Part shown: positions 1 to 8,885 of the stretch, in pieces | How positions within the stretch are numbered: position 1 is the first letter of the stretch | How the letters are laid out: the number at the start of each line of letters is the position of its first letter | DNA from: Clostridiales bacterium UBA1770 | GTDB taxonomy: Bacteria; Bacillota; Clostridia; Oscillospirales; CAG-272 | Length of the DNA stretch: 64,000 nucleotides | Direction: 5' to 3' | Assembly (NCBI GenBank): GCA_002315325.1 | Contig: DCGU01000090.1 | Coordinates: 1-64,000 of the forward strand | Made by a program: the position numbers and the translations under genes | The notes under the pieces: model-generated | Seen by the model: only the letters and a program-made list of their open reading frames with translations | Told to the model about the DNA's origin: nothing | The model's database searches: none

Positions 1-47
1 GTTGAATGGTGTGCTTGCTTCGTAAGTTGGTGTGCTAACGAGTGCGG

Positions 48-698
48 TTATCGGTTTTCCAAAGCAACAGAATTGTTATAGTACCACTGCACCTGATTGA
101 ACAGCACGGTAGCACCGTTTTCCCCCTCGTTCCAATGAACAGGCAAAACGTAATCTTTCTTTTCAAACTTTTGCCTTGTTCCGAACAACTCCGAATAATC
201 GTTTATATATCGGTTGGAGTCCATTGCCCAAATGCAATAGGCGGGAGAATCATCCCTTGAAGAAAGAATCGGTATAAAATAGTTTCCTATGCCGTGAATA
301 TCCGACGGGCCGGCTTCCGACATGCACCCCGGTATCCCTTCAAACACTTTCATTTGGTCTTCCAACGGCATGGGGAATTCTCGGTCATGATTGCCGAAAA
401 TGGTTCCAAATGGGATATTCCTGCGGATAATCGGCTCTATTATGTTTGAAAAATATGCTCGTGCTTCACAAACATCGGTTTGCGCCAAGCATTGGTCCCC
501 GGCAATCATGATAAAATCCGGCTTCGTTGTTTCGATCAAAACGTCCAATCCCTTTGTAAGCTTTGGATTGCAATTGGGACCGGCATGGAAATCCGACACT
601 TCTAAAATGCGGAAGTGTCCGTTATTATGAAAACGCAGCGTTGGTTTTTCCATTCTTATTCCGGCTCGTTGAATCATCCCCGGCAGCCGATAATTCAT
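48..698 (-). CDS. Calcineurin-like metallophosphoesterase, probably C-terminally truncated
   Basis: Metal-dependent phosphoesterase fold, cytoplasmic, substrate unknown. Visible motifs in order are the metal-binding DFHAG near the N terminus, GDQ after a beta strand (IMIAGDQ) and GNHDRE, the classic GDxxD/GNHD[HE] signatures. The start at 698 (MNYRLPG) is chosen because AAAGGAG lies about 11 bases upstream; a further in-frame ATG at 653 lacks a good SD. The protein ends just after FNQVQWYY, where relatives of this family normally continue with more metal-binding histidines. The product (216 residues) therefore seems to lack its C-terminal part through a stop or frameshift. It lies downstream of a GH28-like gene on the same strand, about 200 bases away. 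Confidence 0.7.
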   Translation of the reverse strand: MNYRLPGMIQRAGIRMEKPTLRFHNNGHFRILEVSDFHAGPNCNPKLTKGLDVLIETTKPDFIMIAGDQCLAQTDVCEARAYFSNIIEPIIRRNIPFGTIFGNHDREFPMPLEDQMKVFEGIPGCMSEAGPSDIHGIGNYFIPILSSRDDSPAYCIWAMDSNRYINDYSELFGTRQKFEKKDYVLPVHWNEGENGATVLFNQVQWYYNNSVALENR

Positions 699-725
699 TA
701 TGCCGATAACTCCTTTTGTTTTTTT

Positions 726-741
726 AATAATGTACATTATT
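726..741. promoter_or_regulatory. 16-bp perfect palindrome upstream of the metallophosphoesterase
   Basis: AATAATGTACATTATT is an exact inverted repeat 28 bases before the start codon at 698, in the gap after the GH28-like gene. It has no T-tract consistent with a terminator in either direction, so an operator bound by a dimeric regulator is the simpler reading. No regulator is identified. Confidence 0.35.
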
Positions 742-898
742 GAAACAGAATCATTACACCGGGGGGGAGCCAATCACCGATATGGGTTTGTCATAAGCCG
801 ATTTGTCTTTTGCGGAAACCGGTCATTCAATCTTTTATAAATACTTTTATCAATAAATTGGTCAAAAAATCGAACAAATAAAACCGGTAATGGAACGA

Positions 899-2424
899 TT
901 ACCTGAAGCTAACGTTGTGTACCTCTTCATAAACTGCTATTTTGTCGGCAGGATACTCAATAACTTCACCGTTTACGGTAATGGTTGCCACGGTAATATC
1001 GGAAACCCCCGCAACGTTTTTAATGCCGCCGAGATAAATTTCCGGCAGTTCAACTTCATCGTCTTTATAGATATAGATATTTTTAAAGACGACGTCATGC
1101 ACGTTACCGTGTCCATTTTTAACACAATACAAATCGTCATTCACGATGGGGATGGAAATCAGCTGCGGCTGGCGTGAATTCGGCACACCGGTATAAACAA
1201 CGTCATCCGTCATTTGTAATTGTTCGGGCAATTGATATTTATTTCCGCACGAATATCTTCATACAAGCAGTGATGAATCTCCGCACGGTTGTGCGTTTGG
1301 AGGTCAATCATAACGGCGGAACCGTGGATGACGTCGCAATCACGCATAATAATATTACGATATTCGTCTGCATTGGTTTCGGCACCGAATTCAAGTGCCC
1401 TGCCCCAATCGCACCAAACAACGCATCCCTGTACGAGGATATTTTCATTGTTTTCCGCATCCCAGCCCTCGTAGCCTTTGATAACGATACAGTCGTCGAA
1501 ATCGCGCAGAAAACTGTTTTGAATGATAACGTTGCGGCAATTGAACAAATCGATACCGTCAGAATTATAACGCCACATGCCGATGGTTTTCACGTTATCG
1601 ATCATCAAATTATCACAACCGGCGGGAAGTAGGGCAAACGTGGCGCTGTCACGCATAATGACGCCCTCCACGTGTACGTTGGTACAAGCGTAAAGTTTAA
1701 TACAGCCGAACAAATCGCGCTGTTTTTTCATATACGCTCTGTACTCCGCTTTGTCCCGGCGTATCATTTCCTTTAAAACCGATTTCCGATTGCTGTCCGG
1801 ATAATACGGCAGCAGACAATCTTCGGTCACACGTTCTTCCTCACTGCCGTCAATAATACCGTAACCGAGGATTTGGACGTCTTCCGCACCTATTGCCGTT
1901 ATGGATCCGTAAACAACGGCGCCGGCATCCACGATGACCGTCGTGTGGCTGTCAATTTCAACGTTGCCGACGTGATGCACACCGGGGCCGTAATGCAGAA
2001 CCGTGTGCCCCTGTGCGGGCTTAAAATCACGCAGGGGGTTAAAGAAAATATGCAGTGCCTGCGCGAATCCGTCCACTTCAAACGTGTATGCACCGAACTG
2101 CTGCAGTTCAAAAGAAACGCTTTCGTTCTGTGCAACGGGCAAAATCGATTTTGACAACGGCCGAATACGAATATCCGATGCCGTCGTCATTTTTTTGCAC
2201 TTGGGCACAACTGTCAACGTAACGGGCCCGTCTGCCTCAAAAGAAATAAAAGCCGCCATTTCCGTTTGGTCAAGCGGACGCTGATGTCCCACCCACCAAA
2301 TATTAAACGGCAAAGCGGACACGCGTGCCGGCATTACCGGCATCGGCATACCGTTTACGTACACTTCATATAAATCGGAAACGGTTAGGTCTATCGGAAA
2401 CTGCGGAATTTTCAACTGTCCCAT
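899..2424 (-). pseudogene. GH28-like right-handed beta-helix glycosidase, split by a frameshift
   Basis: Polygalacturonase-like fold, predicted to cleave uronic-acid-containing polysaccharides. No signal peptide is visible, so an intracellular role on imported oligosaccharides is likely. The first frame (2424 down to 1210) carries GH28-type motifs: NSDGID, then RDFDDC with the paired aspartates, and a GRALEFG segment in place of the usual GHG. It stops after EDIRAEININC. The next frame (from about 1231 down to 899) continues exactly where the family does (DDVVYT ... NVVFKN-like NVHDVVFKNI ... ITVNGEVI). One missing or extra base near 1225-1240 would restore about 505 residues. The start at 2424 has AGGTG 8 bases upstream. 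It begins 17 bases after the RluA-type gene. It may be a real pseudogene or an assembly error. Confidence 0.75.
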
Positions 2425-2440
2425 CTTTTTGCACCTCACA

Positions 2441-3409
2441 TTATGATTTGTTGCCGAATTCTTTATAAAACCAAATATCGTCGGGATTGAGTTTGACGAC
2501 TTTATCTTTCAAATACCCTAAGGGGCCGTCTGTATTGGCAAATGAAAAAACGAGTTTGTACGCATACAGCGCCTGGTACTTGTACCCGTCCTTTTTGTCA
2601 TCACGATTCACACCGTATTTTCCGTCCCCCAGCAGCGGATGCCCGATATGGGACAGGTGGGCTCTGATTTGATGCGTTCGGCCTGTAACCAATTCCACTT
2701 CCAGCAAGGATAAATCGTGAGAAGTTTTTAAAACACGGTATTTTGTGATGATTTCCTTTGCATTTTCCGTTTTTTTATCAAAGACGCGCACGGTGTTCGT
2801 TGCTGCGTCCTTGCGCAGCCAGCCGTGCAAAGTATCTTGTCTCTTTTCAAACGTACCGTGCGCAATGCAGAAATAAAACTTTGATATTTCGTCGTCCTTG
2901 ATTTTCTGATTCATTTCCCGTAGGGCCTCTGCATTTTTGGCGGCAATGACAATGCCGCCCGTATTTCGGTCAATACGGTTGCAAAGTGCCGGTGAAAAGG
3001 ATTGTTCTTCCTCGGGGTTATATTCGCCCTTGGCCGCCAAATATGCCTGGATATGCATAATCAGCGTATTCTCTCCGGCCCCCTTATCTTCATGTACCAA
3101 AACGCCGGGGCGCTTATTACACAAAATGATATTATCGTCTTCATACACAATATCCAGTTTGGGGACAATACTGTGCAGGGCCGATTTGTCTTTGGCAGGC
3201 ACGTCAAAGAATTCATCTTTTATAAATAATTGAATGACGTCACCCTGCTGCAGCATATACTTTTGATCGGTTCTGGCACGATTGACTTTAATCTTTTTGA
3301 TTCTGATAAATTTATACATCAGTGACAAAGGCAGCCCCTTGACTGCCTTCGTCAAAAATTTATCCAACCTTTGCCCGGCGTCGTTTTTTTGTACGGTTAT
3401 CTCTCTCAT
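2441..3409 (-). CDS. RluA/RluD-family 23S rRNA pseudouridine synthase
   Basis: Isomerises specific uridines in structured RNA, most likely 23S rRNA. An S4 RNA-binding domain occupies roughly residues 1-80 (RLDKFL ... IKVNR). The synthase domain follows, with the catalytic motif NRIDRNTGG and the active Asp near residue 147, then RTHQIRAHL and HPLLGDGKYG. The length of 322 residues is normal for the RluC/RluD group. The exact target site cannot be told. It lies after the upp terminator, so expression may depend on read-through. A GH28-like gene starts directly after it. Confidence 0.9.
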   Translation of the reverse strand: MREITVQKNDAGQRLDKFLTKAVKGLPLSLMYKFIRIKKIKVNRARTDQKYMLQQGDVIQLFIKDEFFDVPAKDKSALHSIVPKLDIVYEDDNIILCNKRPGVLVHEDKGAGENTLIMHIQAYLAAKGEYNPEEEQSFSPALCNRIDRNTGGIVIAAKNAEALREMNQKIKDDEISKFYFCIAHGTFEKRQDTLHGWLRKDAATNTVRVFDKKTENAKEIITKYRVLKTSHDLSLLEVELVTGRTHQIRAHLSHIGHPLLGDGKYGVNRDDKKDGYKYQALYAYKLVFSFANTDGPLGYLKDKVVKLNPDDIWFYKEFGNKS

Positions 3410-3427
3410 TTCATCAAAGTCTCACTT

Positions 3428-3463
3428 CAAAAATGCAGGGGTGCTCCCAAGAAGTACCCCTGC
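3428..3463 (-). terminator. Intrinsic terminator of upp
   Basis: An 8-bp GC-rich stem (GCAGGGGT/ACCCCTGC, 3435-3463) is followed on the minus strand by ATTTTTG. It sits 10 bases past the upp stop codon and before the RluA-type gene. Confidence 0.8.
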
Positions 3464-3472
3464 GTGTTTTCA

Positions 3473-4102
3473 TTACATTGTGCCGAAAATACGGTCGCCG
3501 GCATCACCGAGGCCGGGGACAATATAAGCATGCTCGTTGAGATGGTCGTCCAATGCTGCGGCGAAAATATCAACGTCCGGATGTGCAGCCTGGACAGCGG
3601 CAACACCCTCGGGTGCGGCAACCAAGCACATAAAGCGAATGTGCTTGCAGCCATGGTCTTTCAGTTTGGTCAAAGCATCGACTGCAGAACCGCCGGTTGC
3701 CAACATCGGGTCAACCAAAATAACAATTCTTTCTTCAATATCTGCCGGCAGCTTGCAATAGTATTCAACCGGCTTATGGGTTTCGGGGTCACGATAAAGA
3801 CCGATGTGGCCTACTTTAGCAACGGGAACAAGACTCTGCAAGCCGTCCACCATACCGAGGCCGGCACGAAGAATCGGAACAATGGCCAATTTTTTACCGG
3901 CCACCATTTTCGCAGTCATTTTCGTAATGGGAGTTTCAATCTGGACGTCTTCCAGGGGAAGATCGCGGGTCAACTCGTATCCCATCAGCATTGCGATCTC
4001 GTTTAAAAGCTCGCGGAAATCTTTGGAACCGGTTTTGCGGTTACGCATAATAGAAAGCTTATGCGTGATCAGGGGATGATTAATAATGTGCAACTCACTC
4101 AT
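3473..4102 (-). CDS. upp: Uracil phosphoribosyltransferase
   Basis: Converts uracil and PRPP to UMP in pyrimidine salvage; cytoplasmic. At 209 residues it is exactly the usual size. The PRPP-binding loop VDPMLATGGS is at about residues 130-139, and the C terminus PGLGDAGDRIFGT is the conserved uracil-binding end. The start at 4102 (MSELHI) is supported by AAGGAG 8 bases upstream. It is transcribed from its own near-consensus promoter, divergently from mtaB, and ends at a strong terminator. Confidence 0.97.
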   Translation of the reverse strand: MSELHIINHPLITHKLSIMRNRKTGSKDFRELLNEIAMLMGYELTRDLPLEDVQIETPITKMTAKMVAGKKLAIVPILRAGLGMVDGLQSLVPVAKVGHIGLYRDPETHKPVEYYCKLPADIEERIVILVDPMLATGGSAVDALTKLKDHGCKHIRFMCLVAAPEGVAAVQAAHPDVDIFAAALDDHLNEHAYIVPGLGDAGDRIFGTM

Positions 4103-4136
4103 GGCAATTGCTCCTTTTATTTTTTTATTCGTGATT

Positions 4137-4165
4137 ATTATACAACGGATTTCTTCGTTTTGCAA
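4137..4165 (-). promoter_or_regulatory. Sigma-A promoter of upp
   Basis: On the minus strand TTGCAA (4160-4165), a 17-base spacer and TATAAT (4137-4142), 35 bases before the upp start codon. Confidence 0.85.
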
Positions 4166-4191
4166 GGGTATTCCATTTTTTGGTTTAACAG

Positions 4192-4220
4192 TTTACATAT
4201 TTGAGTCACTGTGATAAAAT
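4192..4220 (+). promoter_or_regulatory. Sigma-A promoter of mtaB
   Basis: TTTACA (4192-4197), a 17-base spacer and TAAAAT (4215-4220), placed 35 bases before the mtaB ATG. Confidence 0.7.
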
Positions 4221-4254
4221 AATAATACTATTTTATTATTGTTTTGAGGACTGT

Positions 4255-5610
4255 ATGAGTACAAAGAATAGAACCGTCGGCATATTGACGCTGGGATGCA
4301 AAGTGAATCAATACGAATCAGAAGCCATTGCCGAGGTTTTGCAACAAAAGGGATACGATACGGTTGAAGCCGACGCGGAGAAATCGTGTGACGCTTACGT
4401 TATCAACACCTGCACCGTTACGTCTGAAGCCGACCGCAAAGGCAGACAAATGATTCGTCGCCTGCTGTCCGTCAACCCGAACGCTTTTATTCTTGTCACC
4501 GGGTGCCAGGCGCAAAACAACGCCAAGGCAATTGCGGCCATTCCCGGCGTAGATTATATCTGCGGGAACACGCAAAAAATGCAGATCGTCGATGCAATTG
4601 ACGCCTTGTTTGCACTGGGCCAAAAAAATGAACGTCCGGACATCCACGTCGGTGCTTTTGAAAAACTCCCCTTTGAGCCAATGATAATCAAACGTTCGGA
4701 ACGCACGCGTGCCTACGTCAAAATTGAAGACGGATGTGAAAACAAATGTTCGTACTGTGCCATTCCGGGGGCCAGAGGGCCTATCCGTTCAAAAATGCCG
4801 CAGGACGTCGTTCATGAAGTATCCGCATTGGTCGCTGCCGGCTATCGTGAAATCGTACTGACGGGCATAGAAACCGGTTCCTGGGGCAAAGACATCGGCG
4901 GGCTTCGTCTGTGCGACTTGCTGTGCAGGCTGGATACAATACCGGGGCTTGAACGCATGCGTCTCGGGTCACTCGACCCGTCTTCCGTCACGGAAGAATT
5001 TGCGCAAACCGTTGCCGGGCTGCATACACTGACGCCGCATTTTCATCTTTCCCTGCAAAGCGGAAGTGACAAAGTCTTAGCTTCCATGAAACGCAAATAT
5101 AATCGTGAAATGGCATTTCGCGCTTTTCAAAGGCTGACAGACAAAATCCCGGGTGTTTTATTTACGACAGACGTCATTGTCGGCTTTCCGGGAGAAACCG
5201 AGGCCGATTTCGAAGAAACAAAAGATTTTGTAACAAAAATAGGTTTCTTGATGGTACACGTATTTCCTTATTCAAAACGTGCCGGTACCGTTGCAGCCGA
5301 ATTGCCGAATCAAGTTCCGCAGGAAGAAAAGCATCGTCGTGTTTCGGCACTGTCTGCACTTGCTGCAGAAGCAAGAAAACGTATATTTGAAAGCCGCATC
5401 GGGCAAACAACAGAAGTCTTATTTGAATCAAAAACGCCGATTGGATTTTCCGGGCATACCGACTCCTTTATTGAAGTTCAGGTCCCTGCAGAAAATACCG
5501 ATTTACATAATCAATGCCGCATCGTCCGTATCACAGACTTTACCAAAGACTACCTCATAGGAGAATTATGTGACAATGAGCCAAAGTCCGCTGCCATCAG
5601 AACAGAATAA
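4255..5610 (+). CDS. mtaB: tRNA (t6A37) methylthiotransferase MtaB
   Basis: Radical-SAM enzyme that converts t6A to ms2t6A at tRNA position 37. The N-terminal UPF0004 domain contributes three cluster cysteines (LTLGCKVNQ near residue 15, NTCTVT near 53, VTGCQA near 84). The radical-SAM motif CENKCSYC is at about 161-168, and a C-terminal TRAM-like domain follows. LGCKVNQ and GARGPIRSK are typical of MtaB rather than MiaB or RimO. The start at 4255 has TTGAGGA about 6 bases upstream. The next gene overlaps its end, so the two are translationally coupled. Confidence 0.93.
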   Translation: MSTKNRTVGILTLGCKVNQYESEAIAEVLQQKGYDTVEADAEKSCDAYVINTCTVTSEADRKGRQMIRRLLSVNPNAFILVTGCQAQNNAKAIAAIPGVDYICGNTQKMQIVDAIDALFALGQKNERPDIHVGAFEKLPFEPMIIKRSERTRAYVKIEDGCENKCSYCAIPGARGPIRSKMPQDVVHEVSALVAAGYREIVLTGIETGSWGKDIGGLRLCDLLCRLDTIPGLERMRLGSLDPSSVTEEFAQTVAGLHTLTPHFHLSLQSGSDKVLASMKRKYNREMAFRAFQRLTDKIPGVLFTTDVIVGFPGETEADFEETKDFVTKIGFLMVHVFPYSKRAGTVAAELPNQVPQEEKHRRVSALSALAAEARKRIFESRIGQTTEVLFESKTPIGFSGHTDSFIEVQVPAENTDLHNQCRIVRITDFTKDYLIGELCDNEPKSAAIRTE

Positions 5611-7894
5611 TCCCGCCTTTTTCGTTCCGACTGTCATCAGTAAATTCAAAGAACGAATAACCGCCCCGTCATCCTCTGTCAAAGACGAATTGTGTCTTTC
5701 GTCATCGGTTCGTGCATTGTCGTATTTAGCAGACGTGTTTGACGCCGAAAAACGCGCCCCTACCGATGAAGAATTACAGCTTTGGGACGCTTGGTTTTGT
5801 CTTCGGTCTGCCAACCCCGCCTATGGGTGGATTCACGAGCTGGAAACAGATTCCGATGAAATCGCAGCCGTATGGAATGACGTATTGGCCAAAGCCGCCG
5901 TCCTTCGTTGGGGCGTCCGATTGTTTCCCCAAAACGTATTAACCATAGGAACCAAGGATTTGCTGCGTACCGGGAAGACACAAGGCATCCACGTGCTTTC
6001 TGCCGCACTCGGTCAATCGGCTGCCCTGTTTCCCGCCCGTTGTGAACAAGTCATGCTTCATGAAGAACACGCGAACGCCATTGCCGTGTCTGCGGAAAAA
6101 ATACAGCCGCAGCCAATCAAAAGCGGATACAACGTTATTTTACTGCCGTATGCAGCAAGCGATTGTACGACGTTTTGGGCAGAGCCTGTCAGGGCATCGT
6201 CGGCCGTTGTTCGCGTTATTGGGAAAGACGGCATTCTGGGCGTTTTGGCACGTGAGAATCGCTCATTTTCCCTTTCTTTTGACAAAAGTGCCTTACTGCC
6301 TACCGACAAAATAGCGAACGTTCTTTTGGGAAAAAGCGGGAACGTACTATGCTTTGTTGCCCCTGAAAAAACTTCTGCGTTGTTAAGCGCCATTTCCGGT
6401 GCCGCTGTCATCGGCAGCATAACGGACGGCGATAAATGTGCCCTGCATTTCGGGAACAGAAATTATGCTTTGCACACTGCTTCCATTCAAAAGCTATGTA
6501 CCACGTATAAACGTCATTATTCACTGCAATCGGGCGAAGTAACGGTTTCGGCGCAGTTCCCTGTTGCCATACAAAACAACGACGTCAACGCCAGCTGCAT
6601 TTTGCCGATACCGAAAAATATCGTCTGTCAAAAAACGGAACGTTCCGATAAAGACTTGAGCTATCGCGCCGGTATCAAGGACGCCGTTCTATCCGCATTT
6701 GCAGCGGCGGCAGCAGGCATCCGCAAAGATTCCATGCGAATGAGTCTTTCATTACCAACCGTCAACGGGAACGATGAGACCAATGCGTCCGCCATCGGTT
6801 ATTTGCTCGGTTTATATCGTGCTTCGCAGGAACTGCTCCTGCCGTTTGATGACGCCGCGTATACAGAAACCGACTCGACGCAGGCGGCACTGTTTGCCTA
6901 TGGTATTTGCAACAACAAAATCAGCGACGCAATTCTCCCCGTGCAGTCTCATCTTTTTTTCCTAAATTTGAATATTCTGCAAGAAGAGACGATTCCTTAT
7001 GCCTCTTTGCGGCAATCATTACGTTTATTGGCGCAGGAAATTCAAAACGGACACGTCTGTTCCGCGGTTCCCGTCACCGCAACCGCTGTAAAGGAAGTTA
7101 CCGCCAAACATAACGTATCACTCGATTATATTGATGACCGCGCCGCAACGGAAAACTGCGTAACAGGTCTCCTCCTGCAGTGCAGTGATTCTGTCCAATG
7201 GTCGAAAGACTTTTCTCACGTCGGAATCATTCAACAAAATGAGGTTCCCGCCGCTGTTGTCCCTCCCGTAAAAAAGCAATCGGACGTCTTTGTGAAAAAT
7301 CCCCTTGCAGTCATCCTGAATTTTCCGGGGGCGGAAGACAACAGACGTGAAATTCACGTCTTACAGGACGTCGGAGCCATCGTTCGCACCTATACGGTCA
7401 AGACGGATGACGCCGATTCCGTCAATGCCGTTTCCGCTGCCGTTTTACACGCCAACGTCGTGCTGATTCACGGCGACGTGCCGATCGATGCGCAGAATGA
7501 ACTTCCCCACCGCCTTGATTACGCTCTCAAACAGGTTACAAAACAGGGTGGTTTATTATTCTTCACAAAAGCAGCCGCACGTGCAGCGGGATTTTTCGGC
7601 CTTTCCGTTACGCAATCGCATTTCTATCAAGTCAATGCGACCGAAAGAATAACCGTATGCGGCAATGACGGTGCCCTATTTACGGCCCAATCGTATTCCG
7701 TTCTGAAAAGAAAAGGCGACGTATTGTTTGACTGCAACGAAAATGATACCGACAATGCGTTTGTCATCCGTTCTGCCTTCCTCGACGGACGCATCTATGC
7801 AGACGTATTGTGTGATTGCGAGGAAAAAACGTGGGCATTTTGCAGCGGCATGACCGAGGATGACTTAAAGGCTGCCGTACACTATTTTCAATAA
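5570..7894 (+). CDS. Degenerate PurL (FGAM synthase)-like protein
   Basis: No certain function. Segments read by eye as remnants of long-form phosphoribosylformylglycinamidine synthase: residues 245-310 resemble its VVxPE...IVDxS region. Residues 385-432 (DSMRMSLSLP, then GYLLGLYRASQELLLPF) resemble the QEYFERLG...LLGAxxAQxxLGLP region but lack the GGKDSM that should follow. Residues 575-690 (NPLAVILNFPGAED) resemble the glutaminase domain, but the catalytic GICNGFQ is replaced by LLFFTKAAA. At 774 residues it is far shorter than the 1,200-plus residues of real PurL and lacks most of the N-terminal half. The reading frame is intact, so it looks like a selected pseudoenzyme rather than decay. 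It starts at GTG 5570 (AGGAG 6 bases upstream) or ATG 5576 inside the end of mtaB. Confidence 0.5.
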   Translation: MTMSQSPLPSEQNNPAFFVPTVISKFKERITAPSSSVKDELCLSSSVRALSYLADVFDAEKRAPTDEELQLWDAWFCLRSANPAYGWIHELETDSDEIAAVWNDVLAKAAVLRWGVRLFPQNVLTIGTKDLLRTGKTQGIHVLSAALGQSAALFPARCEQVMLHEEHANAIAVSAEKIQPQPIKSGYNVILLPYAASDCTTFWAEPVRASSAVVRVIGKDGILGVLARENRSFSLSFDKSALLPTDKIANVLLGKSGNVLCFVAPEKTSALLSAISGAAVIGSITDGDKCALHFGNRNYALHTASIQKLCTTYKRHYSLQSGEVTVSAQFPVAIQNNDVNASCILPIPKNIVCQKTERSDKDLSYRAGIKDAVLSAFAAAAAGIRKDSMRMSLSLPTVNGNDETNASAIGYLLGLYRASQELLLPFDDAAYTETDSTQAALFAYGICNNKISDAILPVQSHLFFLNLNILQEETIPYASLRQSLRLLAQEIQNGHVCSAVPVTATAVKEVTAKHNVSLDYIDDRAATENCVTGLLLQCSDSVQWSKDFSHVGIIQQNEVPAAVVPPVKKQSDVFVKNPLAVILNFPGAEDNRREIHVLQDVGAIVRTYTVKTDDADSVNAVSAAVLHANVVLIHGDVPIDAQNELPHRLDYALKQVTKQGGLLFFTKAAARAAGFFGLSVTQSHFYQVNATERITVCGNDGALFTAQSYSVLKRKGDVLFDCNENDTDNAFVIRSAFLDGRIYADVLCDCEEKTWAFCSGMTEDDLKAAVHYFQ

Positions 7895-7912
7895 AGACGA
7901 GAGGTAACCGAT

Positions 7913-8311
7913 ATGACGGACGTGGTCGCCGCCTTATTTCATGATCAAAACAAATTTATGATTTGTCAACGACCGGCAACGAAAGCGCGTGCCCTGTTGT
8001 GGGAATTTGTCGGCGGAAAAGTCGAGAAGGGCGAAACGCCGCAGGCTGCATTGGAACGGGAGTGCCGTGAGGAACTGGACGTACAAATTGAGGTCGGTTC
8101 GTTATTTTGCGAAGTTACCCACGAATATCCGGATATCACCATTCGCCTGTGCGTATATCACGCCAGGATTGTGCAGGGGCCGCCGAAATTACTGGAACAT
8201 GCAGATTTAAGATGGATTACGCCGAATGAAATCGATAGGTATTCATTTTGTCCGGCCGACATGGATATTTTAAACAAAATTAAAACTGATTTTTCGGCAA
8301 ACTCTTACTGA
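7913..8311 (+). CDS. Nudix hydrolase, MutT-type
   Basis: Nucleoside-triphosphate pyrophosphohydrolase of the MutT/CTP-pyrophosphohydrolase type. The full Nudix box is visible at about residues 37-59 (GGKVEKGETPQ...RECREEL, fitting GX5EX7REUXEE). The length of 132 residues is normal. It probably removes oxidised or non-canonical nucleotides, but the substrate cannot be read from sequence. It starts 18 bases after the PurL-like gene, with GAGAGG upstream, and forms the end of the mtaB operon. Confidence 0.88.
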   Translation: MTDVVAALFHDQNKFMICQRPATKARALLWEFVGGKVEKGETPQAALERECREELDVQIEVGSLFCEVTHEYPDITIRLCVYHARIVQGPPKLLEHADLRWITPNEIDRYSFCPADMDILNKIKTDFSANSY

Positions 8312-8335
8312 TATGTTAAATTTATTATTTGCCAC

Positions 8336-8363
8336 TTGACAGTCGATAGGATTTGTATACAAT
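8336..8363 (+). promoter_or_regulatory. Sigma-A promoter of the Lrp-aminotransferase pair
   Basis: TTGACA (8336-8341), a 16-base spacer and TACAAT (8358-8363), 31 bases before the regulator's start codon. Confidence 0.8.
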
Positions 8364-8393
8364 AATAATATTATATTGATTAAGGAGTACACT

Positions 8394-8885
8394 ATGGATA
8401 AGCTTGAAAAAGATATTCTGGACGTTTTAAAAGAAGACGGCAGATGTGCCGCGGCAAAGATAGCCGTTATGTTAGGTGAAACCGAAGAAACTATTTCCAA
8501 GAAGATTACGGAAATGGAAGATTCCGGTATCATCGTTCGTTACACAACCATCACTAATCCCGAATTGATGGAAGATGAAATCGTTGAAGCGCTGATTGAA
8601 GTCAAAGTCAGCCCGCAAAAGGGCCAGGGATTTGACGGCCTTGCAGAACAGGTTGCAGAAAACAAAGAAGTGAAAGGCGTATATCTGATGTCCGGCGCAT
8701 ACGACCTTGCCGTATTCGTTGAGGGAAAATCACTGCGCTCCATTTCCCGTTTCGTTTCCGAAAAAATCTCCACTTTTGACTGCGTGCTGTCCACCGCAAC
8801 ACACTTCATTTTGAAAAAATACAAAATTGAAGGAACAATGACCAAAAAACAGGAAGAAAACATGAGGTTATTCATTCAACCATGA
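8394..8885 (+). CDS. Lrp/AsnC-family transcriptional regulator
   Basis: DNA-binding regulator responding to amino acids. The N-terminal winged helix-turn-helix spans about residues 1-60 (LEKDILDVLKEDGR, then AAKIAVMLG). The C-terminal RAM-type ligand domain covers 65-150 (VKGVYLMSGAYDLAVFVEG). The start at 8394 has AAGGAG 6 bases upstream; a TTG-initiated longer form is less likely. Its stop overlaps the aminotransferase start (ATGA), so the pair is one unit and the regulator probably controls it. Confidence 0.92.
   Translation: MDKLEKDILDVLKEDGRCAAAKIAVMLGETEETISKKITEMEDSGIIVRYTTITNPELMEDEIVEALIEVKVSPQKGQGFDGLAEQVAENKEVKGVYLMSGAYDLAVFVEGKSLRSISRFVSEKISTFDCVLSTATHFILKKYKIEGTMTKKQEENMRLFIQP

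Noticed and set aside
759..767. Run of seven G next to ACACC as a fourth SD-hairpin module
   Set aside because: No GCCGCC/GGCGGC stem is present and no start codon follows at the right distance on that strand.
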